A stretch of 64,000 nucleotides of DNA, taken from the NCBI GenBank assembly GCA_005405945.1, contig BJHW01000002.1, positions 1,116,001 through 1,180,000 on the forward strand, in the 5' to 3' direction. The position numbers were made by a program, and so were the translations under genes. The notes below the pieces were generated by a model. It was not told the DNA's origin and searched no databases. It saw only the letters and a program-made list of their open reading frames with translations. This document shows, piece by piece, positions 17,559-25,825 of this stretch. Source of the stretch: Streptomyces violaceusniger (lineage in GTDB: Bacteria > Actinomycetota > Actinomycetes > Streptomycetales > Streptomycetaceae). Positions within the stretch are counted from its first letter, which is position 1. Each line of letters begins with the position of its first letter.

Positions 17559-18662
17559 CTACTCCGCCGCGGCCGTCAGTGTGGGCACACAGCCGGCCAG
17601 CCGCAGAAGAGTGCTGAAGCGCGAGGCGAGGACCGGATGGCCGTCCGCCGCGGGGTGCAGCCGGTCCGAGCCCTCGGCCTCCAGCATCAGCCGCGTATGG
17701 ACGGGGCCGAACACATCGGGGCCGTGGAGGTGGTGCAGCCGCGTGTCGCCGTGGTCGCGCAGCAGGGTCACGGCCCGGCGTATGCGCGCCCGGCACTCGC
17801 GCATCGTCATCCCCGAAGGACCCGGCACCTCCTCCCGCTCGGGCGCGGTGATCGTGGACATCACGGCGAACGGGGTCGTGGGGTGGCCCTCGCGCACGGT
17901 GCGCACGAAACCGACGAGCGCCGAGACCAGCGCGTCGCGGTTGTGGCTGCCGAGCGCCTGGACGTTGACCCCGACGCAGAGGGTGAGGAGATCGGCCGGC
18001 AGATCCCGCATCAGCCGCGCCGTCATGGGCTCCAGACCGCTGGACCTGCCCAGGGCCAGCGAGGTGAGATCCCAGCCGTTCCGCCGGGCCACCAGGGCGG
18101 TCCAGGTCCGGCTGGGGGACGCCGCGCCGCGCCCCTGCGAGATGGAGCTGCCGCAGTGGACCCAGCGCGGCTGCGGCCCGGGGTCGTCGCCCGCCACGGC
18201 CGCGCCCGCCTCCACGGACAGTCCGCACAACCGGAACTGATGGTAGAACGGCAGCCACAGCTCGACCGTCGCCATCCGCCCCGGCAGCCCCTCGCACCGG
18301 AACTCGGCGTCCCCGCCGTGGGTTTCGAGCTTCACGGTGTGGGCCCGTCGCCCGTCGCACACCACATCGAGGTGGGCCCGCTCCTCGGGCCCGTTCAGCG
18401 TGGGCGCGGGGTCGGCCTGGTAGCGGCAGACGAGCGAGGAGCTGTCGGTGCGCAGCGTCACCCGCACCCCGGACGGCATCGCGGCCCGGCCCAGCCCGCC
18501 CTCGGGGAGATACAGCGCCGCCTCCTCGCGCGGCAGCCGCCAGGGGGCGGTCCATCCGGGACCCCGCCGCAGGGACACCGCGCCCCGGTAGCGCAGCCGG
18601 GGGTCGTCGTGAGGGATGTCGAGCGAGGCGTCGAGCGAGGCGCGGGCGGGGCGGGTCTGCAT
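17559..18662 (-). CDS. SGNH/GDSL-family hydrolase
   Basis: 367 residues. The N-terminal half is a beta-sandwich-like region and the C-terminal half an SGNH hydrolase. Catalytic landmarks: HCGSSISQGRGA (GDS-like block with the nucleophile serine), LCVGVNVQALGSHNRDA (block with GxN) and SDRLHPAADGH (Asp-His pair). Such proteins act as esterases or lipases on acylated sugars or lipids. There is no clear signal peptide after the chosen ATG at 18662, which lacks a strong ribosome site; the frame extends upstream to 18821, through a strong hairpin, so the longer form is unlikely. Substrate unknown. Confidence 0.78.
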   Translation of the reverse strand: MQTRPARASLDASLDIPHDDPRLRYRGAVSLRRGPGWTAPWRLPREEAALYLPEGGLGRAAMPSGVRVTLRTDSSSLVCRYQADPAPTLNGPEERAHLDVVCDGRRAHTVKLETHGGDAEFRCEGLPGRMATVELWLPFYHQFRLCGLSVEAGAAVAGDDPGPQPRWVHCGSSISQGRGAASPSRTWTALVARRNGWDLTSLALGRSSGLEPMTARLMRDLPADLLTLCVGVNVQALGSHNRDALVSALVGFVRTVREGHPTTPFAVMSTITAPEREEVPGPSGMTMRECRARIRRAVTLLRDHGDTRLHHLHGPDVFGPVHTRLMLEAEGSDRLHPAADGHPVLASRFSTLLRLAGCVPTLTAAAE

Positions 18663-18740
18663 GGCCGCGAGTCTGGCACCCGCCTCGGACAGGTGGGGAA
18701 GACGCGCCGCTCGCAGCTGCCGGGCTGTCCGACGGGAACC

Positions 18741-18782
18741 CCTGGGGTCCTTCTGACGGATCTCCGTCAGAAGGACCCTAGG
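18741..18782. terminator. long near-perfect inverted repeat (bidirectional terminator or regulatory hairpin)
   Basis: Arms GGGTCCTTCTGACGGA (18745-18760) and TCCGTCAGAAGGACCC (18763-18778) pair perfectly around a 2-base centre; with one mismatch the stem extends to 20 bp. It lies 80 bp upstream of the SGNH hydrolase start and 195 bp before the Ig-repeat gene, so it separates two divergent units. There is no T-run. It could be a terminator for read-through or a protein-binding or cruciform site. Confidence 0.6.
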
Positions 18783-18839
18783 CCAAAGGGGTGATTTTCG
18801 GTACCCAGTGTGGTGAATCATCCCGCGCGTCGCTGTACT

Positions 18840-18929
18840 GGTCCTGACGACTGTGGGGTGCCCATCTCCCTGTCGGGGTCAGGACCGAGATCGTTTCCGC
18901 GTTCTCCGTTCCCGTCCTTCGGGCACCCC
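18840..18929 (+). ncRNA. candidate structured 5' leader (possible pseudoknot) of the Ig-repeat gene
   Basis: Four segments interlock. GGTCCTGAC (18840-18848) pairs with GTCAGGACC (18878-18886), and GGGGTGCCC (18855-18863), which lies in the first loop, pairs with GGGCACCCC (18921-18929), outside it. The A-B-A'-B' order is that of a pseudoknot or of two mutually exclusive hairpins. The element ends 47 bp before the start at 18977. No known riboswitch class was recognised. Confidence 0.45.
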
Positions 18930-18976
18930 TGGCAGCGAGCGGCAGCCCCACCACCCTCACGCGAAGGGGCTGCATC

Positions 18977-20740
18977 ATGTCAGTCGCAATCACTCCCGCC
19001 TCACCCGTGGCGTGTACCACGTTCACGGCGCAGGTCACCGCCATCCCTGCCGGGGTCAGCGCCGGAAACACCGCCACCTTCACCTACGACGGCCAGACCC
19101 AGACCGCGACCGTCGCGGCCGACGGGACCACTCCTCCGGTCACCTTCACCGCCGTGGGATCCGGGCCCCAGACCGTCACCGTGGTGTACACCAGCGGCGC
19201 CACCATCACCGGTATCGAGGTCGTCCCGGTCACCGTCACTCCCGCACCCCCCGGGACCGTGACGACCACCCTGACCGTCATGGGCACGACCACACACGCC
19301 AGCACGACCCTCACCTGCGCCGGCGGCACCTCCTCGATCAACGGCACGATCCAGTACACCCTGCCCGGCGGCGGGACGGTGTCGACGCCCGTCGTCAACG
19401 GCGTCGTGACCCCCGTCGACCTCGGGGTGCTGCTGACCTCGGGGCAGTCGGTGACGGCCACCTTCGTGGCGGCTGCCGGAACCTGCCCCGCGTGCACCTT
19501 CGCCCCGGTCACCACGAGCCTGTGCACGGTGGTGCTGCTGCCTCCGGTGGGTGTGGTCACGGCGGGTCAGCCGACCACTCTGCAGGCGCTGGTGCTGTGC
19601 AACGGTGTCCCGGTCAGTGGTGCCACGGTCTCCTTCGCCACTCCGAGTGGCACGTTGGGCACGGGGACGACCAACGCCTCCGGTCTGGCCTCGGCCACGG
19701 TCACCTTCCCCACCGCCGGTGCGACGACGGTGACCGCCACGGTCACCGCCACGCCCGCGGGCACCACCTGCAGCTGCACCGGGACGGCGTCGGCTCCGCT
19801 CCCCGTCGTGGTGGTGCCCGCGGCGGTCTGCACGGTGGTGCTGCTGCCTCCGGCGGGTGTGGTCACGGCGGGTCAGCCGACCACTCTGCAGGCGCTGGTG
19901 CTGTGCAACGGTGTCCCGGTCAGTGGTGCCACGGTCTCCTTCGCCACTCCGAGTGGCACGTTGGGCACGGGGACGACCAACGCCTCCGGTCTGGCCTCGG
20001 CCACGGTCACCTTCCCCACCGCCGGTGCGACGACGGTGACCGCCACGGTCACCGCCACGCCCGCCGGCAGCGCCTGCAGCTGCACGGGCACGGCGTCGGC
20101 TCCGCTCCCCGTCGTGGTGGTGCCCGCGGCGGTCTGCACGGTGGTGCTGCTGCCGCCCGCCGGCCTGGTCACCGCAGGCCAGCCCACGACCCTTCAGGCG
20201 CTGGTGCTGTGCAATGGCGTCCCGGTCAGTGGTGCCACGGTCACCTTCTCCACTCCGAGCGGAACCCTGGGGACCGGCACGACCAACGCCGCCGGTCTGG
20301 CCTCCGCGACCGTCACCTTCCCCACTGCCGGTGCGACGACGGTGACCGCCACGGTCACCGCCACGCCCGCCGGCAGCGCCTGCAACTGCACCGGATCGGC
20401 GTCCGCCCCCCTGCCCGTCGTCGTGCTGCCCGGGGCGACGACGCCGGGGCCGCTCCAGGCACTCCCCGCCTGCTGGCGGATCAGCCTGACCAACCCGACC
20501 CTCTTCCCGACCACCCTGACGGCCAAGGTGACGCCGCCGACAGCGGGCATCTCCGTGCAGTTCCTCGTGGGCGGCGTGCCCGTGGGGACGGCGACGACCG
20601 ATGGGACCGGCACCGCCACCCTCCCGGTGAACCTCACCGCGCTGCAGATCCTCAACACGACCTACCAGGCGACCGCCGTCATCGGAGGCACCCCGGTCAC
20701 CTCTACAGCCTCCCTGCTGCCGTGCGTCCCGCCGGTGTGA
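18977..20740 (+). CDS. cysteine-rich bacterial Ig-like repeat protein
   Basis: 587 residues, of unknown function. Two N-terminal Ig-like modules (about residues 1-90 and 91-180) precede three near-identical 102-residue repeats at about 183-284, 285-386 and 387-488. Each repeat holds LCTVVLLPP, QALVLCNGVPVSGATV, TVTFPTAGATTVTATVTATP and a CSC or CNC pair. A final Ig-like module follows. The repeats resemble Big-type domains of adhesins and surface proteins. However, the N-terminus MSVAITPASPVACTTFTAQV has no signal peptide, and there is no sorting motif or transmembrane segment. The start is supported by GAAGGGG 8 bases upstream. Regular paired cysteines suggest disulfides, which is odd for a protein lacking a classical export signal. 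Confidence 0.8.
   Translation: MSVAITPASPVACTTFTAQVTAIPAGVSAGNTATFTYDGQTQTATVAADGTTPPVTFTAVGSGPQTVTVVYTSGATITGIEVVPVTVTPAPPGTVTTTLTVMGTTTHASTTLTCAGGTSSINGTIQYTLPGGGTVSTPVVNGVVTPVDLGVLLTSGQSVTATFVAAAGTCPACTFAPVTTSLCTVVLLPPVGVVTAGQPTTLQALVLCNGVPVSGATVSFATPSGTLGTGTTNASGLASATVTFPTAGATTVTATVTATPAGTTCSCTGTASAPLPVVVVPAAVCTVVLLPPAGVVTAGQPTTLQALVLCNGVPVSGATVSFATPSGTLGTGTTNASGLASATVTFPTAGATTVTATVTATPAGSACSCTGTASAPLPVVVVPAAVCTVVLLPPAGLVTAGQPTTLQALVLCNGVPVSGATVTFSTPSGTLGTGTTNAAGLASATVTFPTAGATTVTATVTATPAGSACNCTGSASAPLPVVVLPGATTPGPLQALPACWRISLTNPTLFPTTLTAKVTPPTAGISVQFLVGGVPVGTATTDGTGTATLPVNLTALQILNTTYQATAVIGGTPVTSTASLLPCVPPV
19523..20440 (+). repeat. three 306-bp tandem repeats inside the Ig-repeat gene
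   Basis: Copies start at the same TGCACGGTGGTGCTGCTGCC at 19523, 19829 and 20135, an exact 306-bp period (102 codons). Copies 1 and 2 are nearly identical at DNA level, including silent sites. Copy 3 differs at many silent positions while keeping almost the same protein. Recent duplication or gene conversion of copies 1 and 2 is the simplest reading. Confidence 0.9.
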
Positions 20741-20793
20741 CCGTGGTCCACGGGTGAACCCGTACCAGTGAGGTGAATCCGTACCAGTGAAAT

Positions 20794-20829
20794 GGGCTGT
20801 CCCCCGTCGTGCGAGTACGGGGGCAGCCC
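20794..20829 (+). terminator. strong hairpin terminator after the Ig-repeat gene
   Basis: GGGCTGTCCCCCGT pairs with ACGGGGGCAGCCC across a 9-base loop with one bulge. It lies 54 bp after the stop of the Ig-repeat gene and before the next gene. Two copies of CCGTACCAGTGA precede it. Confidence 0.65.
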
Positions 20830-20917
20830 GCATCCAGTATGCCGCCCGGTATCCTTCGCGTAGCATGCTAAAACCAGACAAAAGCACCGCATTGCGCGAT
20901 GGCAGGAGGGGCACCGG

Positions 20918-22540
20918 ATGGCCGAGGCAGACGCCGTCGTCGTCGGGTCCGGTGTCAACGGCCTGGTCGCCGCCGCGGAGCTGGCCCTGGCCGGATGGTC
21001 CGTCATCCTGGTGGAGCGCGAACCGGACATCGGCGGGTTCATCGCCACCGAGGAGCGCACCCTGCCGGGCTACCTCCACGACACCTACTCCTCCTGGCAT
21101 CCGCTGTTCGTCTCCGGCCCGGCGTTCGCACGTCTGGGGGAGCCCTTGCGACGGCACGGGCTGGAGTACCGCAACACCGGCGAGTGGGCCATCGCCAGCG
21201 CGGCCGACGACGGCAGGGTCACGCTCGCCCACCGCGATCCGGAGCGCACCGCCGATGGGTTCGCGCACCAAGCGGACCGGGCCGCGTATCTGGCCGCGCT
21301 CGGTCGGCTGGGCGCCAACATGGAGGCGATCGGCGGTCTGATGGGCGGCGAGCTCCGCTCACCGGCCGCCCTCCGCCACGTGGCCGCCCTGCTGCGCGGC
21401 GGTGGGCGGCAGGGGGTGGAGCGGTGGGTGCGCTCGGTGGCCGCCAGCGGCCGTGGGTACCTGCGCGCGGAGTTCCGCGGGGACGAGGTGGACCACCTCT
21501 TCGCCCCGTGGCTGCTGCATGCGGGCCTGTCGCCGGACCACGCGTCGGGCGGATTCCTGGTGACGCTGTTCGCCGCCACCCTGCATGGCGCCGGGGTGCC
21601 GGTGGTGGCCGGGGGCGCGGGCCGGTTCCTCGACGCCTTCAGGTCGCTGCTGACGACGACGGGCGTACGGGTGGAGACCGGCACCCGGGTCGACCGCATC
21701 CTCGTCGAGCGGGGCCGCGCCGTGGGAGTGGCGGCGGGAGCCCGGGTCTTCCGCGCCCGGCGCGCGGTCCTCGCCTCGGTGACCCCCACCGCCCTGTACG
21801 GCACCCTCCTTGCGGAGGGCTCGGTGCGCCCCGAACCGCGCGACGAGGCGCGGCGATTCCGTTACGGCCGCGCCGCGATGCAGATCCATGTCGCGCTCTC
21901 CGAGCCGCTCGGCTGGCGCGACGCGCGGCTGAACACGATCCCGCTGGTGCACCTGACCGACGGTTCGGGCAGCACCGGTATCGCCTGCGCCGAGGCCGAG
22001 GCGGGCCTGCTGCCCCGGCGGCCCACGGTGGTGGTCGGGCAGCAGTACGTACTGGACCCCGGCCGGGTGCCGCCCGGGGCCGCCGCGCTGTGGCTCCAGT
22101 TGCAGGAGGTGCCGTACACCCCGCGCGGTGACGCGGCCGGTGAACTGGACACCGCTCAGGGCTGGAGCCCGGAGCTGGCCCGGGGCTACGCCGACCGGGT
22201 GCTGGACCGGATCGCCCGGCACGCACCCGATCTGCCCGGCAAGGTCCTCGCCGTCGATGTCATCGCGCCCCCGGACCTCGCCCGCCGGAACCCCAACGCG
22301 GTCGATGGCGACCCGTACGGTGGTTCCCTCGAACTCGACCAGAGCTTTCTCTGGCGCCCCCTGCCCGCATGCGGACGGCATGCGACCGATATCGACGGGC
22401 TCTGGCACATCGGCGCGTCCACTCACCCGGGGCCCGGGCTGGGCGGTGTCTCCGGGCACATGGTCGCCACCACGCTCACCAAAGGGCCGCGTTTCGCGCG
22501 CCTGGCGCGACTCTCACCCGGACGAAGGCTCAGAGGCTGA
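20918..22540 (+). CDS. phytoene-desaturase-like NAD(P)/FAD-dependent oxidoreductase
   Basis: 540 residues. An N-terminal FAD motif VVVGSGVNGLVAAAELALAG is followed by VEREPDIGGF, the usual opening of the carotenoid desaturase/retinol saturase group. The C-terminal FAD block is LWHIGASTHPGPGLGGVSGH. Members oxidise or isomerise polyenes or other lipids. There are no phytoene synthase or lycopene genes beside it, so a carotenoid role is not supported by context. It has GGAGGGG upstream and overlaps the convergent wall-hydrolase gene by 11 bp at the 3' ends. Confidence 0.82.
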   Translation: MAEADAVVVGSGVNGLVAAAELALAGWSVILVEREPDIGGFIATEERTLPGYLHDTYSSWHPLFVSGPAFARLGEPLRRHGLEYRNTGEWAIASAADDGRVTLAHRDPERTADGFAHQADRAAYLAALGRLGANMEAIGGLMGGELRSPAALRHVAALLRGGGRQGVERWVRSVAASGRGYLRAEFRGDEVDHLFAPWLLHAGLSPDHASGGFLVTLFAATLHGAGVPVVAGGAGRFLDAFRSLLTTTGVRVETGTRVDRILVERGRAVGVAAGARVFRARRAVLASVTPTALYGTLLAEGSVRPEPRDEARRFRYGRAAMQIHVALSEPLGWRDARLNTIPLVHLTDGSGSTGIACAEAEAGLLPRRPTVVVGQQYVLDPGRVPPGAAALWLQLQEVPYTPRGDAAGELDTAQGWSPELARGYADRVLDRIARHAPDLPGKVLAVDVIAPPDLARRNPNAVDGDPYGGSLELDQSFLWRPLPACGRHATDIDGLWHIGASTHPGPGLGGVSGHMVATTLTKGPRFARLARLSPGRRLRG

Positions 22541-23756
22541 CGCCGTGTGACCGCAGATAGGCGAGCGGATTGATGTCCGAGCCATAGCCGGGGCCGGTGC
22601 GGATCTCGAAGTGGAGATGCGGTCCGGTGGCATTGCCCGTCGAGCCGGAACGGCCGATCTGCTGGCCGCCGTTGACGCTCTGCCCGGCCCGCACCGACAG
22701 CTGCGAGAGATGGGCGTACTGGCTGTACTTGCCGTCCGGGTGCCGGATGACCACCTGATAGCCGTACGCGTCGCCCCAGCCCGCCGAGACCACATGGCCC
22801 GAGCCCACGGCCTTCACCGAGGTGCCGATGCCCACGGGGAAGTCCACCCCCGTGTGGTAGCCGCTCGACCAGCTGGAGCCGGCCGTCCGGTAGGCGGTGC
22901 TCGGGCTGACGCCGCTGACGGGAGCGGTGAAGCCCGAGGAGACGACGGGCCTGGCGGCCCGCTCCCGGCTGGTGTGCTTCTCGGCCTTCGGGTGCGGCGC
23001 GGGCTTCGGCTTCGGCTTCGCCTTGGCCTTGTGGTGGGGCTCGGGGTCCGCCTTGGGCTTGGCGGTGGCCTTACCGCCCTTGAGAGAGAGCTTCTGACCG
23101 GGGTAGATCAGATCGGGATCGCCGCCGATCGTCTCGCGGTTGGTCTCGTAGAGCGCCTCCCAGCCGCCGTTGACGTCGTGGGTGTCGGCGATACGGGACA
23201 GCGAGTCACCGCTGACGACCACATAGCGGCCGGACTTCGAGGAGGCACGCCCAGGGAGACTGGTGGGCGTGGGCTTGCTCGCCGCGGCCTGCTGGGCCTT
23301 CTCCGGCCGATGGGTCTGCTCGACCGGGGCGGCGGCCGTCCTGACGGCCTTCTGGGCGCTCTGCTGCGGCGCCGTGTCGCCCCGCGTCAGACCGGCCTTG
23401 CCCGAACACACCGGCCACGCGCCGGGGCCTTGGCCGTCGAGCACCTTCTCCGCGATCGCGATCTGCTGGTCCTTGGTGGCCAGATCGGCCCGTGCCGCGT
23501 ACGCCGTGCCGCCGTACGCCGCCCATGTGCTCTGCGTGAACTGCAGCCCGCCGTAGAAGCCGTTACCGGTGTTGATGTCCCAGTTGTCGGTGGACTCGCA
23601 CTGGGCCACCTTGTCCCAGGTTTCGCCCGAGGCCGCGGACGCGCCCGCGGCACCGATGAGTGGAAGGGCGATTCCGGCGCCGCCCGCCGTGACGCTCAGC
23701 GAGGCACGGGAGATGCGGTTGGGCTTGTAGCGGCGGTGGCGTCCCCGTAAGGGCAT
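22530..23756 (-). CDS. secreted wall hydrolase: Rpf/transglycosylase-like + LysM + M23 endopeptidase
   Basis: 408 residues. A signal peptide (SLSVTAGGAGIALPLIGAAG) leads to a resuscitation-promoting-factor-like transglycosylase domain (WDKVAQCESTDNWDINTGNG, residues about 47-120). A LysM module (YVVVSGDSLSRIADTHDV) and a basic Pro/Lys linker follow. The C-terminal M23 zinc peptidase has HTGVDF and HLHFE, the two metal motifs. It could cut both the glycan strand and the stem peptide outside the cell, as in germination or growth. The ATG at 23756 follows AAGGAG. A perfect Crp-type palindrome lies 140 bp upstream, a plausible control for an Rpf-like gene. Confidence 0.88.
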   Translation of the reverse strand: MPLRGRHRRYKPNRISRASLSVTAGGAGIALPLIGAAGASAASGETWDKVAQCESTDNWDINTGNGFYGGLQFTQSTWAAYGGTAYAARADLATKDQQIAIAEKVLDGQGPGAWPVCSGKAGLTRGDTAPQQSAQKAVRTAAAPVEQTHRPEKAQQAAASKPTPTSLPGRASSKSGRYVVVSGDSLSRIADTHDVNGGWEALYETNRETIGGDPDLIYPGQKLSLKGGKATAKPKADPEPHHKAKAKPKPKPAPHPKAEKHTSRERAARPVVSSGFTAPVSGVSPSTAYRTAGSSWSSGYHTGVDFPVGIGTSVKAVGSGHVVSAGWGDAYGYQVVIRHPDGKYSQYAHLSQLSVRAGQSVNGGQQIGRSGSTGNATGPHLHFEIRTGPGYGSDINPLAYLRSHGVSL

Positions 23757-23895
23757 GGACGGCTCCTTCTCGTGCTGCCGGATGCGGCGAGCTGCCGGGC
23801 GGGCCAAAGATAAGGGGACCGATTTGGCCACAACAAGAGGGAGTTCACCTGGAAAGGGGGCCACAGCGCGCTGTGCTGCGGCCCTCTTCCGGTTG

Positions 23896-23911
23896 TGTGA
23901 TGTGCATCACA
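23896..23911. promoter_or_regulatory. Crp-type binding site upstream of the wall hydrolase
   Basis: TGTGATGTGCATCACA is a perfect inverted repeat fitting TGTGA-N6-TCACA. It lies 140 bp before the wall-hydrolase start in the 351-bp space between that gene and egtD. Streptomyces Crp is known to act on germination and wall-hydrolase genes, so this gene is the likelier target. Confidence 0.6.
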
Positions 23912-24107
23912 TCGAATTCGGTCGGTGCTTCGGGCGGGACGCAGGGTGACCGGCCCGCCCCGGCCACCAGGAGAACGACCCGGCGGAGGGCTCGGACGGG
24001 GTGAACGGCTCGCCCACGGCCCGGACTCCGCCTCGCCCCCCCGCACAGCGAGCCGCCGCCCGCGACCAGTGGTCCCGGGCGGCGGCGTACCGCGATCTGC
24101 CGAGGAG

Positions 24108-25073
24108 TTACCGGCGCACGGCGAGCGACACCGCGAAGCGGCCCTCCGCGTCGGTCCACCAGCGCCGCGACTCCATCCCCGCGGCGGCCAGTTCGGCCCG
24201 TACCTTCTCCTCCCGGAACTTGGCGGACACCTCGGTGCGGACCTCCTCCCCGGCCGTGAAGTGGACCGCGAGATCCATGGCGGGGATCTTCGCGGTGAGC
24301 TCCTTACGGGCCCTGAGCCGCATCTCGATCCACTCCTCCTCGGCGTTCCACACCGCCACGTGGTCGAAGTCGGAGGGGTCGAAGTCGGCGCCCAGTTCGC
24401 GGTCGAGCACCGTCAGCACGTTCTTGTTGAACGCCGCGGTGACCCCCTGGGCGTCGTCGTAGGCGGAGACGAGCGTGGCCTCGTCCTTGACCAGGTCGGT
24501 GCCGAGCAGCAGCGCGTCGCCGGGCGCGAGCAGTTCGCTCACCGAGGCGAAGAAGGCGGCGCGCTCCGCCGGCAGCAGATTGCCGATGGTGCCCCCGAGG
24601 AAGGCCAGCAGCCTCGGCCCCGGGGTGTCGTCGGGCAGCGCGAGTCCGTTCATGAAGTCGGCCACCAGCGCGTGCACCGTCAGCCGTGGACGCTCGGCCA
24701 GCAGGGCCTCCCCGGCCAGTTCCAGCGCGCTCTCGCTCACGTCGACGGGGACGTAGACGTGCAGATCCGGCAGTGCCCGGATCAGGTGGCGGGTCTTCTC
24801 GGAGGAGCCGGAGCCCAGTTCTATGAGGGTGCGGGCCCCGGTGGCGTCGGCGATCTCCGCCGAGCGGGCGACGAGGATCTCCCGCTCGGCGCGGGTCGGG
24901 TAGTACTCGGGCAGCCGGGTGATCTCTTCGAAGAGCGCGCTTCCCCGGGCGTCGTAGAACCACTTGGGCGGAAGCTGTTTGGGGGTGCTGGTCAGCCCGT
25001 CGGCCACATCGGCGCGCAGCGCGGCCGCGGTGGCATCGGCGGGCAGGGTGCGGGTGACGGTGAAGGGGCTCAA
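24108..25073 (-). CDS. egtD: L-histidine N(alpha)-methyltransferase, ergothioneine biosynthesis
   Basis: 321 residues. EgtD trimethylates histidine to hercynine with SAM, the first committed ergothioneine step. Visible: the N-terminal cap with PKWFYDARGSALFEEITRLP and YYPTRAEREIL, the SAM site LIELGSGSSEKTRHLI, and FLGGTIGNL. The start is the TTG at 25073, since AAGGAGG lies 7 bases before it, it overlaps the egtC stop (TTGA), and it gives the family's normal length. Last gene of the egt operon, translationally coupled to egtC. Confidence 0.93.
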   Translation of the reverse strand: MSPFTVTRTLPADATAAALRADVADGLTSTPKQLPPKWFYDARGSALFEEITRLPEYYPTRAEREILVARSAEIADATGARTLIELGSGSSEKTRHLIRALPDLHVYVPVDVSESALELAGEALLAERPRLTVHALVADFMNGLALPDDTPGPRLLAFLGGTIGNLLPAERAAFFASVSELLAPGDALLLGTDLVKDEATLVSAYDDAQGVTAAFNKNVLTVLDRELGADFDPSDFDHVAVWNAEEEWIEMRLRARKELTAKIPAMDLAVHFTAGEEVRTEVSAKFREEKVRAELAAAGMESRRWWTDAEGRFAVSLAVRR

Positions 25074-25825
25074 CGGGAAGCCTCCTTGAGTGCGGTGAGC
25101 AGTACATCGGTGCGGGTGGCGGTGAGCAGGGTGCGGTCGGGGACCTCGGTCCAGCCGGGGTCCTGGTCGTACGGCTCGGAGGCCACCACCACACCCCGCT
25201 CCGGATCGGCCAGGTACCACAGCGTGTCGCCCCAGGCGGTGGCGGCGATGGTCTCGCCGTCCATGAGCAGCAGATTGAGCCGTGAGTCGGGGGAGGCGCC
25301 GGCGAGCTGCCGGGCGGCCTCGGCCAGCGCCTCCGGCGGCGCGTGGCCCAGCCGCAGCCGGTGCAGCACCAGCGCCCAGACGAACGCCGAGTCGCACCGC
25401 GCCTCCAAGCCGAGCAGATCCGCCGGTGGCAGCGCGGCGGCGAGGTCCGCGACCGCGTGGGGCCAGTCGCGGATCGCCCCGTTGTGGCTGAACAGCCAGG
25501 TCCCCGAGGCGAACGGCGAGGCGCCCGCCTCGCCGTCCGCGCTCGCCTCGGTGGCGTCCCTTACGGCGGCCATCAGCGCCCCTGTCCGCACCACGCGGGC
25601 CAGGTCGGCGAACGACAGATCGCCCCAGATGGGCCCGGCGCGGCGGTAGCGCGCCGGCACCGGGTCGCCCGACGCGTACCAGCCGACGCCGAACCCGTCG
25701 GCGTTGACCGTGCCGTGAGCCTGCCGCCGCGGCGCCCACGACTGCCGGAACAGACTGTGCGCGGGCGCCACGACCACCTCGCCGATGGCGGTCCGCGGCC
25801 CGAGGTAGGCCAGGTGCCGGCACAT
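25070..25825 (-). CDS. egtC: gamma-glutamyl-hercynylcysteine sulfoxide hydrolase
   Basis: 251 residues. Class II glutamine-amidotransferase fold. The N-terminal Cys2 of MCRHLAYLG is the nucleophile, with TVNADGFGVGWY and FSHNGAI as further active-site segments. EgtC removes the glutamyl group from the product of EgtB, giving hercynylcysteine sulfoxide. The start overlaps the egtB stop by one base and the stop overlaps the egtD TTG. Position and length fit the actinobacterial egtABCD operon. Confidence 0.93.
   Translation of the reverse strand: MCRHLAYLGPRTAIGEVVVAPAHSLFRQSWAPRRQAHGTVNADGFGVGWYASGDPVPARYRRAGPIWGDLSFADLARVVRTGALMAAVRDATEASADGEAGASPFASGTWLFSHNGAIRDWPHAVADLAAALPPADLLGLEARCDSAFVWALVLHRLRLGHAPPEALAEAARQLAGASPDSRLNLLLMDGETIAATAWGDTLWYLADPERGVVVASEPYDQDPGWTEVPDRTLLTATRTDVLLTALKEASR

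Noticed and set aside
19523..20440. Regular repeats that could be taken for a CRISPR array
   Set aside because: The period is 306 bp, in frame and coding for Ig-like modules; no short repeats with unique spacers occur.
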